Of a stretch of DNA of 16,872 nucleotides, positions 1 to 6,379 are shown one piece after another; the first letter of the stretch is position 1, and the number at the start of each line of letters is the position of its first letter. Origin of the DNA: Deltaproteobacteria bacterium (GTDB taxonomy: Bacteria > Myxococcota_A > Polyangia > Polyangiales > Houyiibacteriaceae); contig JAPUKT010000348.1 of NCBI GenBank assembly GCA_027295555.1, forward strand, positions 1 to 16,872. The letters are read 5' to 3'. The position numbers and the translations under genes were made by a program. The notes below the pieces were generated by a model. The model saw only the letters and a program-made list of their open reading frames with translations, was not told the DNA's origin and searched no databases.

Positions 1-459
1 GGTTTTTACTTCGAGCTTGATGGTGGCGGTCAGGCCGTGGGGCAACTTCACGCCCACCTCGTAACTGCCGACCTCCTTGATGGGTTGGTCGGGCATCACG
101 AGCTTCTTCTTGTCGAGCTCGACCTCGACGCCCTTGGCCTCGAGAGCATCGAGCACCTCGCTCGCCGTGACGGAGCCGAAGAGCTTGCCGTCCTCGCCAG
201 CTGCCTTCGCCACGATGACGGTGATTTTTTGCAGCGTGGCGACGATCGCTTCCTGATCCGTGCGGAGCTTGGCGATGCGATGTGCCTGGACCGCTTTTTC
301 GTGCTCGATCTGGCGCACGTTGCCGCGACTAGCGACGACGGCCAGGCCACGTGGCAAGAGGTAGTTGCGTGCATATCCACGCCGCACGCTCACCACGTCG
401 CCGATCGAGCCCAAGTGCCCGAGGTTCTCCTTGAGTACGACTTCTACGGTAGATGCCAT
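1..459 (-). CDS. rplI: 50S ribosomal protein L9 (bL9), 3' end outside window
   Basis: Binds 23S rRNA in the large ribosomal subunit near the L1 stalk base. The minus-strand frame from the ATG at 459-457 stays open to base 1, giving 153 residues with no stop, so the gene continues beyond the left edge by a few codons (family length is about 148-150 or slightly more). The N-terminus reads MASTVEVVLKENLGHLGSIG, followed by VSVRRGYARNYLLPRGLA, which is the diagnostic L9 N-terminal rRNA-binding domain. A Lys/Ala-rich connecting helix and the C-terminal domain (GKLFGSVTASEV, then VGSYEVGVKLPHG) follow. A GAGG ribosome-binding site sits about 5 bases before the start, in the 7-base gap after rpsR. 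It is the last visible gene of the prs-rplY-pth-rpsF-rpsR-rplI operon. Confidence 0.96.
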   Translation of the reverse strand, partial: MASTVEVVLKENLGHLGSIGDVVSVRRGYARNYLLPRGLAVVASRGNVRQIEHEKAVQAHRIAKLRTDQEAIVATLQKITVIVAKAAGEDGKLFGSVTASEVLDALEAKGVEVELDKKKLVMPDQPIKEVGSYEVGVKLPHGLTATIKLEVKT

Positions 460-466
460 CACTGCC

Positions 467-736
467 TCACGTCGTCGCCGTGTAGGGAAGCAGCGCAATA
501 TTGCGTGCTCGCTTGATCGCACGGGTCAGATCACGCTGCTGCTTGGCGCTCAGACCGGTGATACGCCGGGGCACGATCTTTCCGCGGTCGGTGATGAAGT
601 GCCGCAGCTGCTGAGGATCTTTGTAGTCAAACCTGAAATTCGGATCGAGCACGAAGCTCGGAGCTCGTTTTCGCCCCATTCGCCGTCGCGAGCCTCCCTC
701 CACGTCGAAATCCTGTCGAAGCTCGTCATGCATCAC
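467..736 (-). CDS. rpsR: 30S ribosomal protein S18 (bS18)
   Basis: Small-subunit protein that forms a heterodimer with S6 on the platform of the 30S subunit. It is 88-89 residues, normal for the family. The core from FDYKDPQQLRHFITDRGKI through PRRITGLSAKQQRDLTRAIK to RARNIALLPY is classic S18. The N-terminus lacks cysteines, so this is the zinc-free form. The start is ambiguous: a GTG at 736 overlaps the rpsF stop as GTGA, while the next codon, an ATG at 733, overlaps the same stop as TGATG and would give 88 residues; I favour the ATG. Either way translation is coupled to rpsF, matching the S6:S18 partnership. Confidence 0.97.
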   Translation of the reverse strand: MMHDELRQDFDVEGGSRRRMGRKRAPSFVLDPNFRFDYKDPQQLRHFITDRGKIVPRRITGLSAKQQRDLTRAIKRARNIALLPYTATT

Positions 737-1416
737 GCACCCCCTTCGAGCTTCTCGTCATCACCTTCAGCCTCGTCAGCAGCTTCCTGTGCAGCTGGCT
801 CTGCGTCCGTAGCTGCCTCTGCCGGTGTCTCTGGGGCTGGCGCTGCCGCTGGCGCTGGCACTGGCACTGTCTCCGGGGCTGCCGCTGCCGCTGGCACTGG
901 CGCTGTCTCCGGGGCTGCCGCTGTCGCCCCTCCCGTCGGAACGTCCGCCACGGGTCGCTCCGCCCGCGGAGCCCTCGGAATCAACCCGAGGCTTCGTGCG
1001 CGCTCGGTTTCGGCGTCTTCCGGCTCGTCCTCATCCTCGACGTGGAGGTATTGCACCTCTTCGGGGTCGACCTCGACGGTGGCCGGATCGATATCCTCGC
1101 GAAGAAGAACCGTCTGGAAACGGACGACCTCGTCGAGAAGGCGCAGGTTGCGCTCGAGCTCCGCCACGAGATCGCCAAACCCAACGTACTTCAAGTAGAC
1201 GAAGATCCCGCGTGTGTTCTTCTGAATCGGATAGGCCAGCCGACGCTTGCCCCAATTGTCGAGCTTCGTCAGCGTGCCGCTGAGTCGCTTCACGACGTCG
1301 CGTGCACGATCGACCACCTTCTCCGCAGTCTCGTTGTCGACGTCCGGTCGAAGGATGTAAATTGTCTCGTATTCGCGCGCCCATCGCTTGGCGGGCGCTG
1401 CCGCTGCAGTTGCCAT
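733..1416 (-). CDS. rpsF: 30S ribosomal protein S6 (bS6) with long Ala/Pro/Glu C-terminal tail
   Basis: Binds S18 and 16S rRNA in the 30S platform. Residues 14-125 are the S6 fold: REYETIYILRPDVDNE at the first strand, KLDNWGKRRLAYPIQKN and GIFVYLKYVG in the middle, and ELERNLRLLDEVVRFQTVLL after it. Typical S6 proteins are about 95-135 residues; this one is 227. Residues 126-227 are an acidic, low-complexity tail with repeated PET(A/V)PVPA units, probably disordered. The start at 1416 is fixed by a strong AGGAGG ribosome-binding site about 4 bases upstream. An 87-base spacer separates it from pth; its stop overlaps the rpsR start. Some S6 proteins carry a C-terminal tail modified by RimK; whether this tail is modified is unknown. 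Confidence 0.97.
   Translation of the reverse strand: MATAAAAPAKRWAREYETIYILRPDVDNETAEKVVDRARDVVKRLSGTLTKLDNWGKRRLAYPIQKNTRGIFVYLKYVGFGDLVAELERNLRLLDEVVRFQTVLLREDIDPATVEVDPEEVQYLHVEDEDEPEDAETERARSLGLIPRAPRAERPVADVPTGGATAAAPETAPVPAAAAAPETVPVPAPAAAPAPETPAEAATDAEPAAQEAADEAEGDDEKLEGGA
827..923. repeat. Short imperfect DNA repeats inside the S6 tail
   Basis: A 21-base unit beginning CTGTCTCCGGGGCTGCCGCT is found at 867-887 and again, identical, at 903-923 (period 36 bases, 12 codons). A diverged third copy lies at about 827-845, 42 bases before the second. The stretches between are GCTGGC/GCTGCC hexamer runs. All spacings are multiples of three, so copy changes would keep the S6 frame. The unit encodes the PET(A/V)PVPA motif of the tail when read on the minus strand. 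Confidence 0.8.
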
Positions 1417-1503
1417 CGATCCTCCTGGTCAAATGGCCCCAGCTCGGGGCTGGAGCGAGGAAGGCGGGTCATAGCCGATCTTCGACTCTACGCCAGTCGA
1501 GCC
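1417..1503 (-). other. pth-rpsF leader with two small hairpins
   Basis: This 87-base gap precedes rpsF. Right after the pth stop lies a perfect 6-bp inverted repeat, TCGACT/AGTCGA (1482-1487 with 1495-1500, 7-base loop). Nearer rpsF is GCCCC-GAGCT-GGGGC, a 5-bp stem ahead of the AGGAGG site. Neither is followed by a T-run, so they are not convincing terminators. The rpsF leader is where several bacteria place the S6:S18 autoregulatory RNA, but I could not confirm its CCG-bulge structure here. Confidence 0.3.
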
Positions 1504-2073
1504 TCAGGAGGGCCCGTGGTGTCGGTTCATCGCCGTTCGGGTGTCCTCCCGGACCGCAGTTTCGACCATATCCCCCGCCAGCTCGAGGACATCCCCGAGC
1601 TCGGCTCTCTCCAAACTGCTGAAATCACTCAAGACGTAGCTCTCGGGGCGACCCCGCTCTGGCCGCCCGATCCCCACGCGGCACCGATCGAAGTCCGAGC
1701 CGCCGCAGTGCTCCACCATGGACCGAAGGCCATTGTGGCCGGCCGTGCCACCACCGACCTTGAGCCGCACCACCCCAAAGGAAAGGTCGAGCTCGTCGTG
1801 CACGGTCAGTACGCGCGCGAGCGGAACTTTGAAGAACCGCATGGCCTGCTGCACGGACTCGCCGCTCAGGTTCATGTAGGTCATCGGCTTGAGCAAGACT
1901 ACGACCTTGCCTGCCACCTCGACTTTGGTGAACTCCCCTTTGAACTTGTCCCGGAAGCTCGGCGCACCCCATCGGCGCGCAAGCTCGTCGACCACCATGA
2001 ACCCAACATTGTGGCGATTGCCGGCGTACTTCGGTCCGGGATTTCCGAGGCCCGCGATGAGATGCGTGCTCAC
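1504..2073 (-). CDS. pth: Peptidyl-tRNA hydrolase
   Basis: Cleaves the ester bond of peptidyl-tRNA released from stalled ribosomes, recycling tRNA in the cytoplasm. 189 residues, the usual length. The catalytic set is intact: N11 in LIAGLGNPGPKY, H21 in NRHNVGF, D93 in VHDELDL and N114 in GGTAGHNGLRS. The substrate-binding loop KPMTYMNLSGESV is at 62-74. The start is a GTG at 2073, 14 bases after the rplY stop, with an AAAGG just upstream; no ATG in this frame would keep the conserved LIAGLGNPG strand. It belongs to the ribosomal-protein operon, where pth commonly follows the L25 gene. Confidence 0.97.
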   Translation of the reverse strand: MSTHLIAGLGNPGPKYAGNRHNVGFMVVDELARRWGAPSFRDKFKGEFTKVEVAGKVVVLLKPMTYMNLSGESVQQAMRFFKVPLARVLTVHDELDLSFGVVRLKVGGGTAGHNGLRSMVEHCGGSDFDRCRVGIGRPERGRPESYVLSDFSSLERAELGDVLELAGDMVETAVREDTRTAMNRHHGPS

Positions 2074-2087
2074 GGCCTTTCAGGCTT

Positions 2088-2771
2088 TCAGCTTGCTGGC
2101 TTGTCGTCACCCGCCTCGGGCTCGGCCCCAGGAGGCGCCGCACCCTCGGAAACCTCGGCAGCCGCCGCGGCCTCTGCTGCCGCTGCCGCTTCAGCCTCCT
2201 CCTCCTCCTCAACCACCTTCCGCGGCTCGAGGACGATGACCAGGGTGAGCTTCGGCCGAAGCCTGCACTCGACGCCCGCGGGGAATTCGATGTCCTCGAC
2301 GGCGATCGTGTCCTTCATGTCGAGATGCGTCACATCGACATCGATTGACACCGGAATCTTGGCCGGGGTCGTGCGGATGGGCAGGTGGCGTTGCGTGAGG
2401 TTCAGCACGCCTCCCTGGACCACGCCGATCGCCCTGCCACGGGCGCGGAACGGCACGTTGATCTCGAGCTCTTTGTCTTCGAAGACCCGATAGAGGTCCA
2501 CGTGGAGCAGCTCCTGCGTGACGGGGTCGGTCGCGACGTCCCGCATCATGGCTAGCTCGTCCTTGCCGTCGACCGATAGCTTGAACACCACGTTCCTGCC
2601 CCTCTCGCCTCGAAGTGCATTTTTCAGTTCTTTGGGGGACAGGGTCAGCGGCGTGTGCTCGACGCCCGGGCCGTAAAAAAAGCCCGGGACCTTTCCTTGA
2701 GCACGCAGCCGGCGCGCTGGCCCCTTTCCGCGTTCAACGCGGACCTCAGCCTGCAACGTCGTCGTTTCCAT
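2088..2771 (-). CDS. rplY: 50S ribosomal protein L25, general stress protein CTC type (bL25)
   Basis: Binds 5S rRNA in the large subunit. It is 227 residues, so it is the long CTC/TL5 form with two domains rather than the ~94-residue E. coli form. Residues 7-95 are the 5S-binding L25 domain (GPARRLRAQGKVPGFFYGPG, then LLHVDLYRV). Residues about 96-190 are the TL5 C-terminal beta domain (EINVPFRARGRAIGVVQGG, DVTHLDMKDTIAVEDI). From about residue 188 it ends in an acidic Glu run followed by Ala-rich sequence, a probable disordered tail. It starts 16 bases after the prs stop, the common prs-ctc-pth arrangement. Confidence 0.96.
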   Translation of the reverse strand: METTTLQAEVRVERGKGPARRLRAQGKVPGFFYGPGVEHTPLTLSPKELKNALRGERGRNVVFKLSVDGKDELAMMRDVATDPVTQELLHVDLYRVFEDKELEINVPFRARGRAIGVVQGGVLNLTQRHLPIRTTPAKIPVSIDVDVTHLDMKDTIAVEDIEFPAGVECRLRPKLTLVIVLEPRKVVEEEEEAEAAAAAEAAAAAEVSEGAAPPGAEPEAGDDKPAS

Positions 2772-2787
2772 CGGTCTATCGCTCCAT

Positions 2788-3729
2788 TTATACGAACAGC
2801 GAGCTCACCGAGTCGCTGTGGTGGATCCGTTTGATGGCCTCTCCTAGCAAACTTGCGACCGAAAGCACGCGGAACCGCCCGGAGGCCACCACCTCGTCCC
2901 GAAGGGGGATGGTATCGGTGACTATCACCTCTTCGAGAGGTGAATTCACAATCCTTTCGAGGGCCGGGCCCGAGAGAACGGGGTGGGTTGCGGCGGCCAG
3001 AACCCGCTTCGCGCCCTTTTCCTTGAGGGCCCTGGCGGCGTTGGTGATCGTGCCGGCGGTGTCGATCATGTCGTCCAAAATCACACACTCCCGCCCGTCG
3101 ACGTCACCAATGACGTTCATCACCTCGCTGACGTTCTTCTCCTCCCGGCGCTTGTCGATGATGGCGAGGTCGGCATCTAGCCGTTTAGCGTAGGCACGCG
3201 TTCGCTCCACGCCACCTGCATCGGGGGAGACGAAAACCGGGGGAGCAGAGAACCGCGGCCGCAGATGCTCCAAAAAGACCGGCAAGGCGTAAAGATGATC
3301 AAAGGGAACATTGAAGAAACCCTGAATCTGGCCAGCGTGCAGATCCATCGAGACGACCCGGTCAATTCCGGACGCGCCCAACAGGTCCGCGACGAGCTTG
3401 GCCGTAATCGGCGTTCGCGGTGCAGCCTTCCTATCCTGACGCGCGTATCCGTAATAAGGGATGACCGCTGCGATCGAGCCGGCCGAAGCCCGCTTGAGGG
3501 CGTCGACCATCACGAGCAACTCCATCAAGTTGTCGTTGACGGGCGCACAGGTCGATTGGATGACGTACACGTCGACGCCACGCACGTTCTCTTGGATCTC
3601 GGTGAACACCTCGCCGTCCGAAAAACGCGAGACCCGGGCGCGGGCGACCGGCAATTCCAGGTAATTGGCGATCTTCTCGGCTAGCGCCGGATTCGAGTTG
3701 CCAGAGAATACGCAGGTCGACTTGAACAT
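2788..3729 (-). CDS. prs: Ribose-phosphate pyrophosphokinase (PRPP synthetase, class I)
   Basis: Makes PRPP from ribose-5-phosphate and ATP, feeding purine, pyrimidine, NAD, His and Trp synthesis; the histidine gene hisIE downstream of the neighbouring cluster acts in a PRPP-consuming pathway. I chose the ATG at 3729, which gives 313 residues (E. coli has 315), begins FKSTCVFSGNSN and has AAGGGA upstream; the frame stays open further back but that extension is not conserved-looking. Motifs: RFSDGE at 35-40 and the flexible loop at about 94-106 (GYARQDRKAAPRTP), metal-binding H131 in DLHAGQIQGFF, and the PRPP-binding loop VILDDMIDTAGT at 216-227. First gene of the minus-strand operon. Confidence 0.98.
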   Translation of the reverse strand: MFKSTCVFSGNSNPALAEKIANYLELPVARARVSRFSDGEVFTEIQENVRGVDVYVIQSTCAPVNDNLMELLVMVDALKRASAGSIAAVIPYYGYARQDRKAAPRTPITAKLVADLLGASGIDRVVSMDLHAGQIQGFFNVPFDHLYALPVFLEHLRPRFSAPPVFVSPDAGGVERTRAYAKRLDADLAIIDKRREEKNVSEVMNVIGDVDGRECVILDDMIDTAGTITNAARALKEKGAKRVLAAATHPVLSGPALERIVNSPLEEVIVTDTIPLRDEVVASGRFRVLSVASLLGEAIKRIHHSDSVSSLFV

Positions 3730-3781
3730 CGGTGGTTCCCTTAACCAAACAAAGAGGTGCCCACCCGGGTGAAGGCGGTCG

Positions 3782-3810
3782 TGGGTACCAAAGCGGCCGA
3801 CCCGTGTCAA
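3782..3810 (-). promoter_or_regulatory. Candidate sigma70-type promoter for prs operon
   Basis: On the minus strand a perfect -35 TTGACA (3805-3810) is followed by a 17-base spacer and TACCCA (3782-3787). The -10 matches poorly but is preceded by TGG, an extended -10 (TGn). The predicted transcript would start near 3775, about 45 bases before the prs ATG. The weak hexamer keeps confidence moderate. Confidence 0.4.
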
Positions 3811-3873
3811 CCGCGAGCCCTATCTGCAAACCTCTTGCCAGTCTCGAAGAGTGTACTTTCCTGTCTTAGATGG

Positions 3874-3902
3874 TTGAGCTTCGGTTCCGGGAAGTGTAAA
3901 CC
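3874..3902 (+). promoter_or_regulatory. Candidate promoter for receiver-like/XRE gene
   Basis: TTGAGC (3874-3879), a 17-base spacer, then TAAACC (3897-3902), ending 26 bases before the ATG at 3929. The -10 shape (TAAAC) is like that proposed for recA in this window. It would make the prs and XRE genes divergently transcribed from one 199-base spacer. Hexamer matches are only partial. Confidence 0.33.
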
Positions 3903-3928
3903 TCATCGCTCTCATACTCGGAGGAGCG

Positions 3929-4750
3929 ATGACAGGAAGCGTAACATTGTTGACCGAACGTGAACACGTCGCGCAGCAATGGGGAGAGGCCTTGTCTGAC
4001 AAGGGCATCAAATCGCGTGTTGTCGCGCCAAGCGATCTTGTAAACGCCGTGGCCGGTCAGACTGCAGTCGTCGTCGATGTCGATGACACGCTCTACGCCG
4101 ACGAGCTCCTTTCGGCGATCGGTTACGTTCGCGCCCTCGGGGTGTTGCCCATCGCCCACGTCGACCGGGATCGGGGTCCTCTCGAAGACATCATCAGCGA
4201 GCTCTGTGACGGCCTCGTTACCACCACCGAGCAGGACATCGCGCGCGTCGCGGCGGCTTTGCCGCGCCGCTCGGATCCGAGGCGTCGCCTTCGTTTCGAG
4301 TTCGTGACGGTGTCGCCTTGTGGAGACGACGTGCTCACGGTGCTCGGCAACGGTGATGCGGCGCTGCAACAACGTCCGATCGACGCAGCAGACGACGGCT
4401 CCGAAATCACCAACATCAGCATCGATCCAAGCGCAACGACCGCGACGCTCCAGTTGAAGAGTGGCGCCGTGTGCCGACTCAGCGTTGGCGCAGTGCATTT
4501 CGCCAGCGGGTTGTCGAACGGTGAAACCGACATCGCGATCGATGGTGAGAAGCTCGGCGCACGCCTGCGTGAATTGCGTCTTGCAGCCGGTCTCACCCAA
4601 GCAGAGCTCGCCCGCCGCACGGGGATCCACCGACCCAACATCGCGCGTGTGGAAGCGGGGCGGCACACCCCATCGCTCGAGACGTTGGCCCGGATCGCGA
4701 ATGCCATCGGTGTGTCGACCACGCACGTGTTGGTTTCGCGAGAATCATGA
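3929..4750 (+). CDS. Uncharacterised regulator: receiver-like N-terminus, central beta domain, C-terminal XRE HTH
   Basis: 273 residues, start set by GGAGGAG just before the ATG. Residues 5-112 look like a response-regulator receiver fold: alternating hydrophobic strands (SVTLLT, TAVVVDVDD, VLPIAHVD, GLVTT), with an Asp (D50) where the phospho-acceptor would sit. The usual Thr/Ser and Lys of a working receiver are not evident, so it may be a pseudo-receiver. Residues 120-205 are beta-rich with no family I can name; the LQLKSGAVCRLSVGAVHF stretch faintly recalls small DUF2442-type domains. Residues 209-268 are a clear XRE/HTH_3 domain (LGARLRELRLAAGLTQAELA, then HRPNIARVEAGRHTPSLETL). It probably binds DNA. 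The stop overlaps the Nudix start as ATGA, so the two are co-translated and likely functionally linked. Confidence 0.85.
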   Translation: MTGSVTLLTEREHVAQQWGEALSDKGIKSRVVAPSDLVNAVAGQTAVVVDVDDTLYADELLSAIGYVRALGVLPIAHVDRDRGPLEDIISELCDGLVTTTEQDIARVAAALPRRSDPRRRLRFEFVTVSPCGDDVLTVLGNGDAALQQRPIDAADDGSEITNISIDPSATTATLQLKSGAVCRLSVGAVHFASGLSNGETDIAIDGEKLGARLRELRLAAGLTQAELARRTGIHRPNIARVEAGRHTPSLETLARIANAIGVSTTHVLVSRES

Positions 4751-5601
4751 CCGAGAGCCCCGCCGACGCCCCCGAAAAGCCAATCAAGGACGCATCAACC
4801 GTGATCGTTCTCCGAGAAACGGAGGGCCCTCTAGAGACTTTCATGCTCTGCCGGCACGGCCAAAGCGGTTTCATGGGTGGCGCACATGTGTTCCCGGGCG
4901 GCAAGGTAGATGCCACGGACAGCGACCCGGTTTGGAAGGGGAGAATCGATCGATCCACCCAAGAGATCGCCGACCTTCTGGGCGAGCAAGACCAAGACGC
5001 CGTGCTTGGCCTTTGGGTCGCTGGCATACGAGAGACTTTCGAGGAAGCCGGTGTGCTCATCGCCAGCACAGCAAGCGGAGTCGATCTCGATGCCGAACGA
5101 CAGCGCGTCGACGCAGGGGTTCCCTTCTCGCAGATCGCAGCCGACGTCGACATGACCATCCACGCGATGGCCCTGACGCCCTACGCACGCTGGATCACGC
5201 CGAAGATGGAGACCCGGCGGTTCGATACGCGTTTCTTCATCGCCGTGCTCCCCGAGGGCCAGCACGCAACGCACGACGGAACCGAAACGACGTCCGCGGT
5301 ATGGCTCAAGCCGTCCGACGCCATCGATGAAATGCATGCCAGCCGAATCAAGCTCGCCCCGCCCACGGTGCGCACGCTCGATTGGCTCGCGGCCTTCGAC
5401 ACTGCCGCCTCGGTGATCGCGGATGCCTCCTCGCGTAGGCCGCCCCTCGTTCGCCCGCGGATCGTGACCAGCGAAACCGGTTGGTTTCTCGCTCTGCCTG
5501 GCGACCCAGAGCACCCGGAAAACGACGCGGTTCTCCCCGGCTCGACCCGCATGGTTTTCGAGGGTGGTTCCTGGGTGGATGCCACGGTATCTGTTGGCTA
5601 A
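4747..5601 (+). CDS. Nudix hydrolase, NUDT19/RP2-like
   Basis: Nudix proteins cleave nucleoside-diphosphate-linked substrates using a divalent metal. This 284-residue protein has FPGGK (49-53) and RETFEEAGV (95-103). About 40 residues (54-94) separate the two halves of the Nudix box, where a standard box has a short fixed spacing; this long insert, the proline-rich PPTVRTLDWLA motif and the late LPGDPEHP motif are typical of the NUDT19/RP2 branch. Animal members act on CoA and acyl-CoA; the substrate of bacterial ones is not known to me, so none is assigned. The RExxEE metal ligands are intact. It overlaps the upstream XRE-domain gene by 4 bases (ATGA). A BldC-like gene follows after 72 bases. 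Confidence 0.9.
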   Translation: MTESPADAPEKPIKDASTVIVLRETEGPLETFMLCRHGQSGFMGGAHVFPGGKVDATDSDPVWKGRIDRSTQEIADLLGEQDQDAVLGLWVAGIRETFEEAGVLIASTASGVDLDAERQRVDAGVPFSQIAADVDMTIHAMALTPYARWITPKMETRRFDTRFFIAVLPEGQHATHDGTETTSAVWLKPSDAIDEMHASRIKLAPPTVRTLDWLAAFDTAASVIADASSRRPPLVRPRIVTSETGWFLALPGDPEHPENDAVLPGSTRMVFEGGSWVDATVSVG

Positions 5602-5673
5602 AGCACAAATTTTCCAGATTTTTCGGGCTGTGACTTGTTGCCGGGCGCGCCAGCGAGTAACCCAAAAGGAGTA

Positions 5674-6249
5674 ATGGTTGCCTCCCCCCGAGAGCCCCAA
5701 TATCTCTTCACGGCATCACAGGTCGCGCGGTTCTGCCAGGTCGATCTGAAGACCATCCACAACTGGGCCGACCGCGGCCGGATACCCCACTTTCGGACAC
5801 CTGGACGCCATCTCCGCTTCCGTCGCCCGCATGTCCTCGACTTCCTCAGGAAGTATGGATATCCGATTCCCGAGGAGCTCTACGCCGGGCGTCCCCGGGT
5901 CGCACTGCTGGTCGATGCGCCGGATTCGAAGGACGCCGTCGTGCATGCGCTCAGTGGCACCTTCGAAGTGGTGGACTACCCCGGCGCGGTCGACGGTTTA
6001 TTGGGGATCGGCGAGCAACCCCCCGACGCAGTCGTCCTCGGTGCGAAGGTCGGGCAAATCTCAGGCGTCGAGATCATCGGGGCCCTGAAGCGAAGCGACA
6101 GCACGCAGCACATTCGAGCCGTCCTTTTCTCGGTCGGCGACTTGGACAAGCAAGAGGCGCTAGAAGCGGGCGCTTCGGCGCACGTGAATGCGTCGGACGT
6201 CCGCGGCCTGAAAGACACCCTAGAAACACTCATGGGCGTCGGCCGCTAG
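5674..6249 (+). CDS. BldC/MerR-like HTH protein with degenerate receiver domain
   Basis: Start at the ATG at 5674, preceded by AAAGGAG; this gives 191 residues. Residues 9-62 form an excisionase/BldC-type winged HTH (YLFTASQVARFCQVDLKTIH, then GRIPHFRTPGRHLRFRRPHV). Residues 74-188 resemble a CheY-like receiver (RPRVALLVDAPDSKDAV, GALKR, VLFSVGDLDKQEALEAGASA). At the phospho-acceptor site the expected Asp is Gly (PDAVVLGAKVG, G123), the acidic pocket keeps one Asp (D81), and the conserved Lys near the end is absent. It therefore probably does not accept phosphate and may sense by protein contact or serve in dimerisation. It is codirectional with the Nudix gene, 72 bases downstream with no clear terminator between. 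Likely a DNA-binding regulator; target unknown. Confidence 0.87.
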   Translation: MVASPREPQYLFTASQVARFCQVDLKTIHNWADRGRIPHFRTPGRHLRFRRPHVLDFLRKYGYPIPEELYAGRPRVALLVDAPDSKDAVVHALSGTFEVVDYPGAVDGLLGIGEQPPDAVVLGAKVGQISGVEIIGALKRSDSTQHIRAVLFSVGDLDKQEALEAGASAHVNASDVRGLKDTLETLMGVGR

Positions 6250-6379
6250 CCGCTGACCGCTGGCGCTGGCGCTGGCACTGGTGCGGGCCGGCGCAGCCCC
6301 CATAGTCTGCGGCGCGACCCGAGTCACCGGTCGCCAGCGTCACCTTTACCGACACGCGAGCCTGGCGTAACCCTCCGGC
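6250..6379. other. Spacer before hisIE with GCTGGC repeat
   Basis: A 130-base gap. Its first part holds a run of GCTGGC-type hexamers (about 6259-6283, CGCTGGCGCTGGCGCTGGCA), the same simple sequence that encodes part of the S6 tail at 835-900. I see no convincing promoter or Shine-Dalgarno sequence for hisIE in the remainder. Confidence 0.6.

Noticed and set aside
1417..1503. S6:S18 autoregulatory RNA in the rpsF leader
   Set aside because: Hairpins are present but the defining CCG bulge and loop pairing could not be drawn with confidence; a covariance-model search would decide.
1042..2493. Long plus-strand open frame (483 codons) across rpsF, pth and rplY
   Set aside because: It is antisense to three certain genes, spans their borders and shows no protein-family likeness; GC-rich codon bias produces such shadows.
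3730..3928. Possible tRNA or small RNA in the prs spacer
   Set aside because: No T-loop GTTCGA pattern or cloverleaf could be drawn; the spacer is explained by divergent promoters.
3866..4726. 286-codon minus-strand frame opposite the XRE-domain gene
   Set aside because: The plus-strand frame has a strong ribosome-binding site and a clear HTH domain; the opposite frame has neither.
5602..5673. Terminator or promoter between the Nudix and BldC-like genes
   Set aside because: There is a short AT-rich stretch but no stem and no hexamer pair with good spacing.
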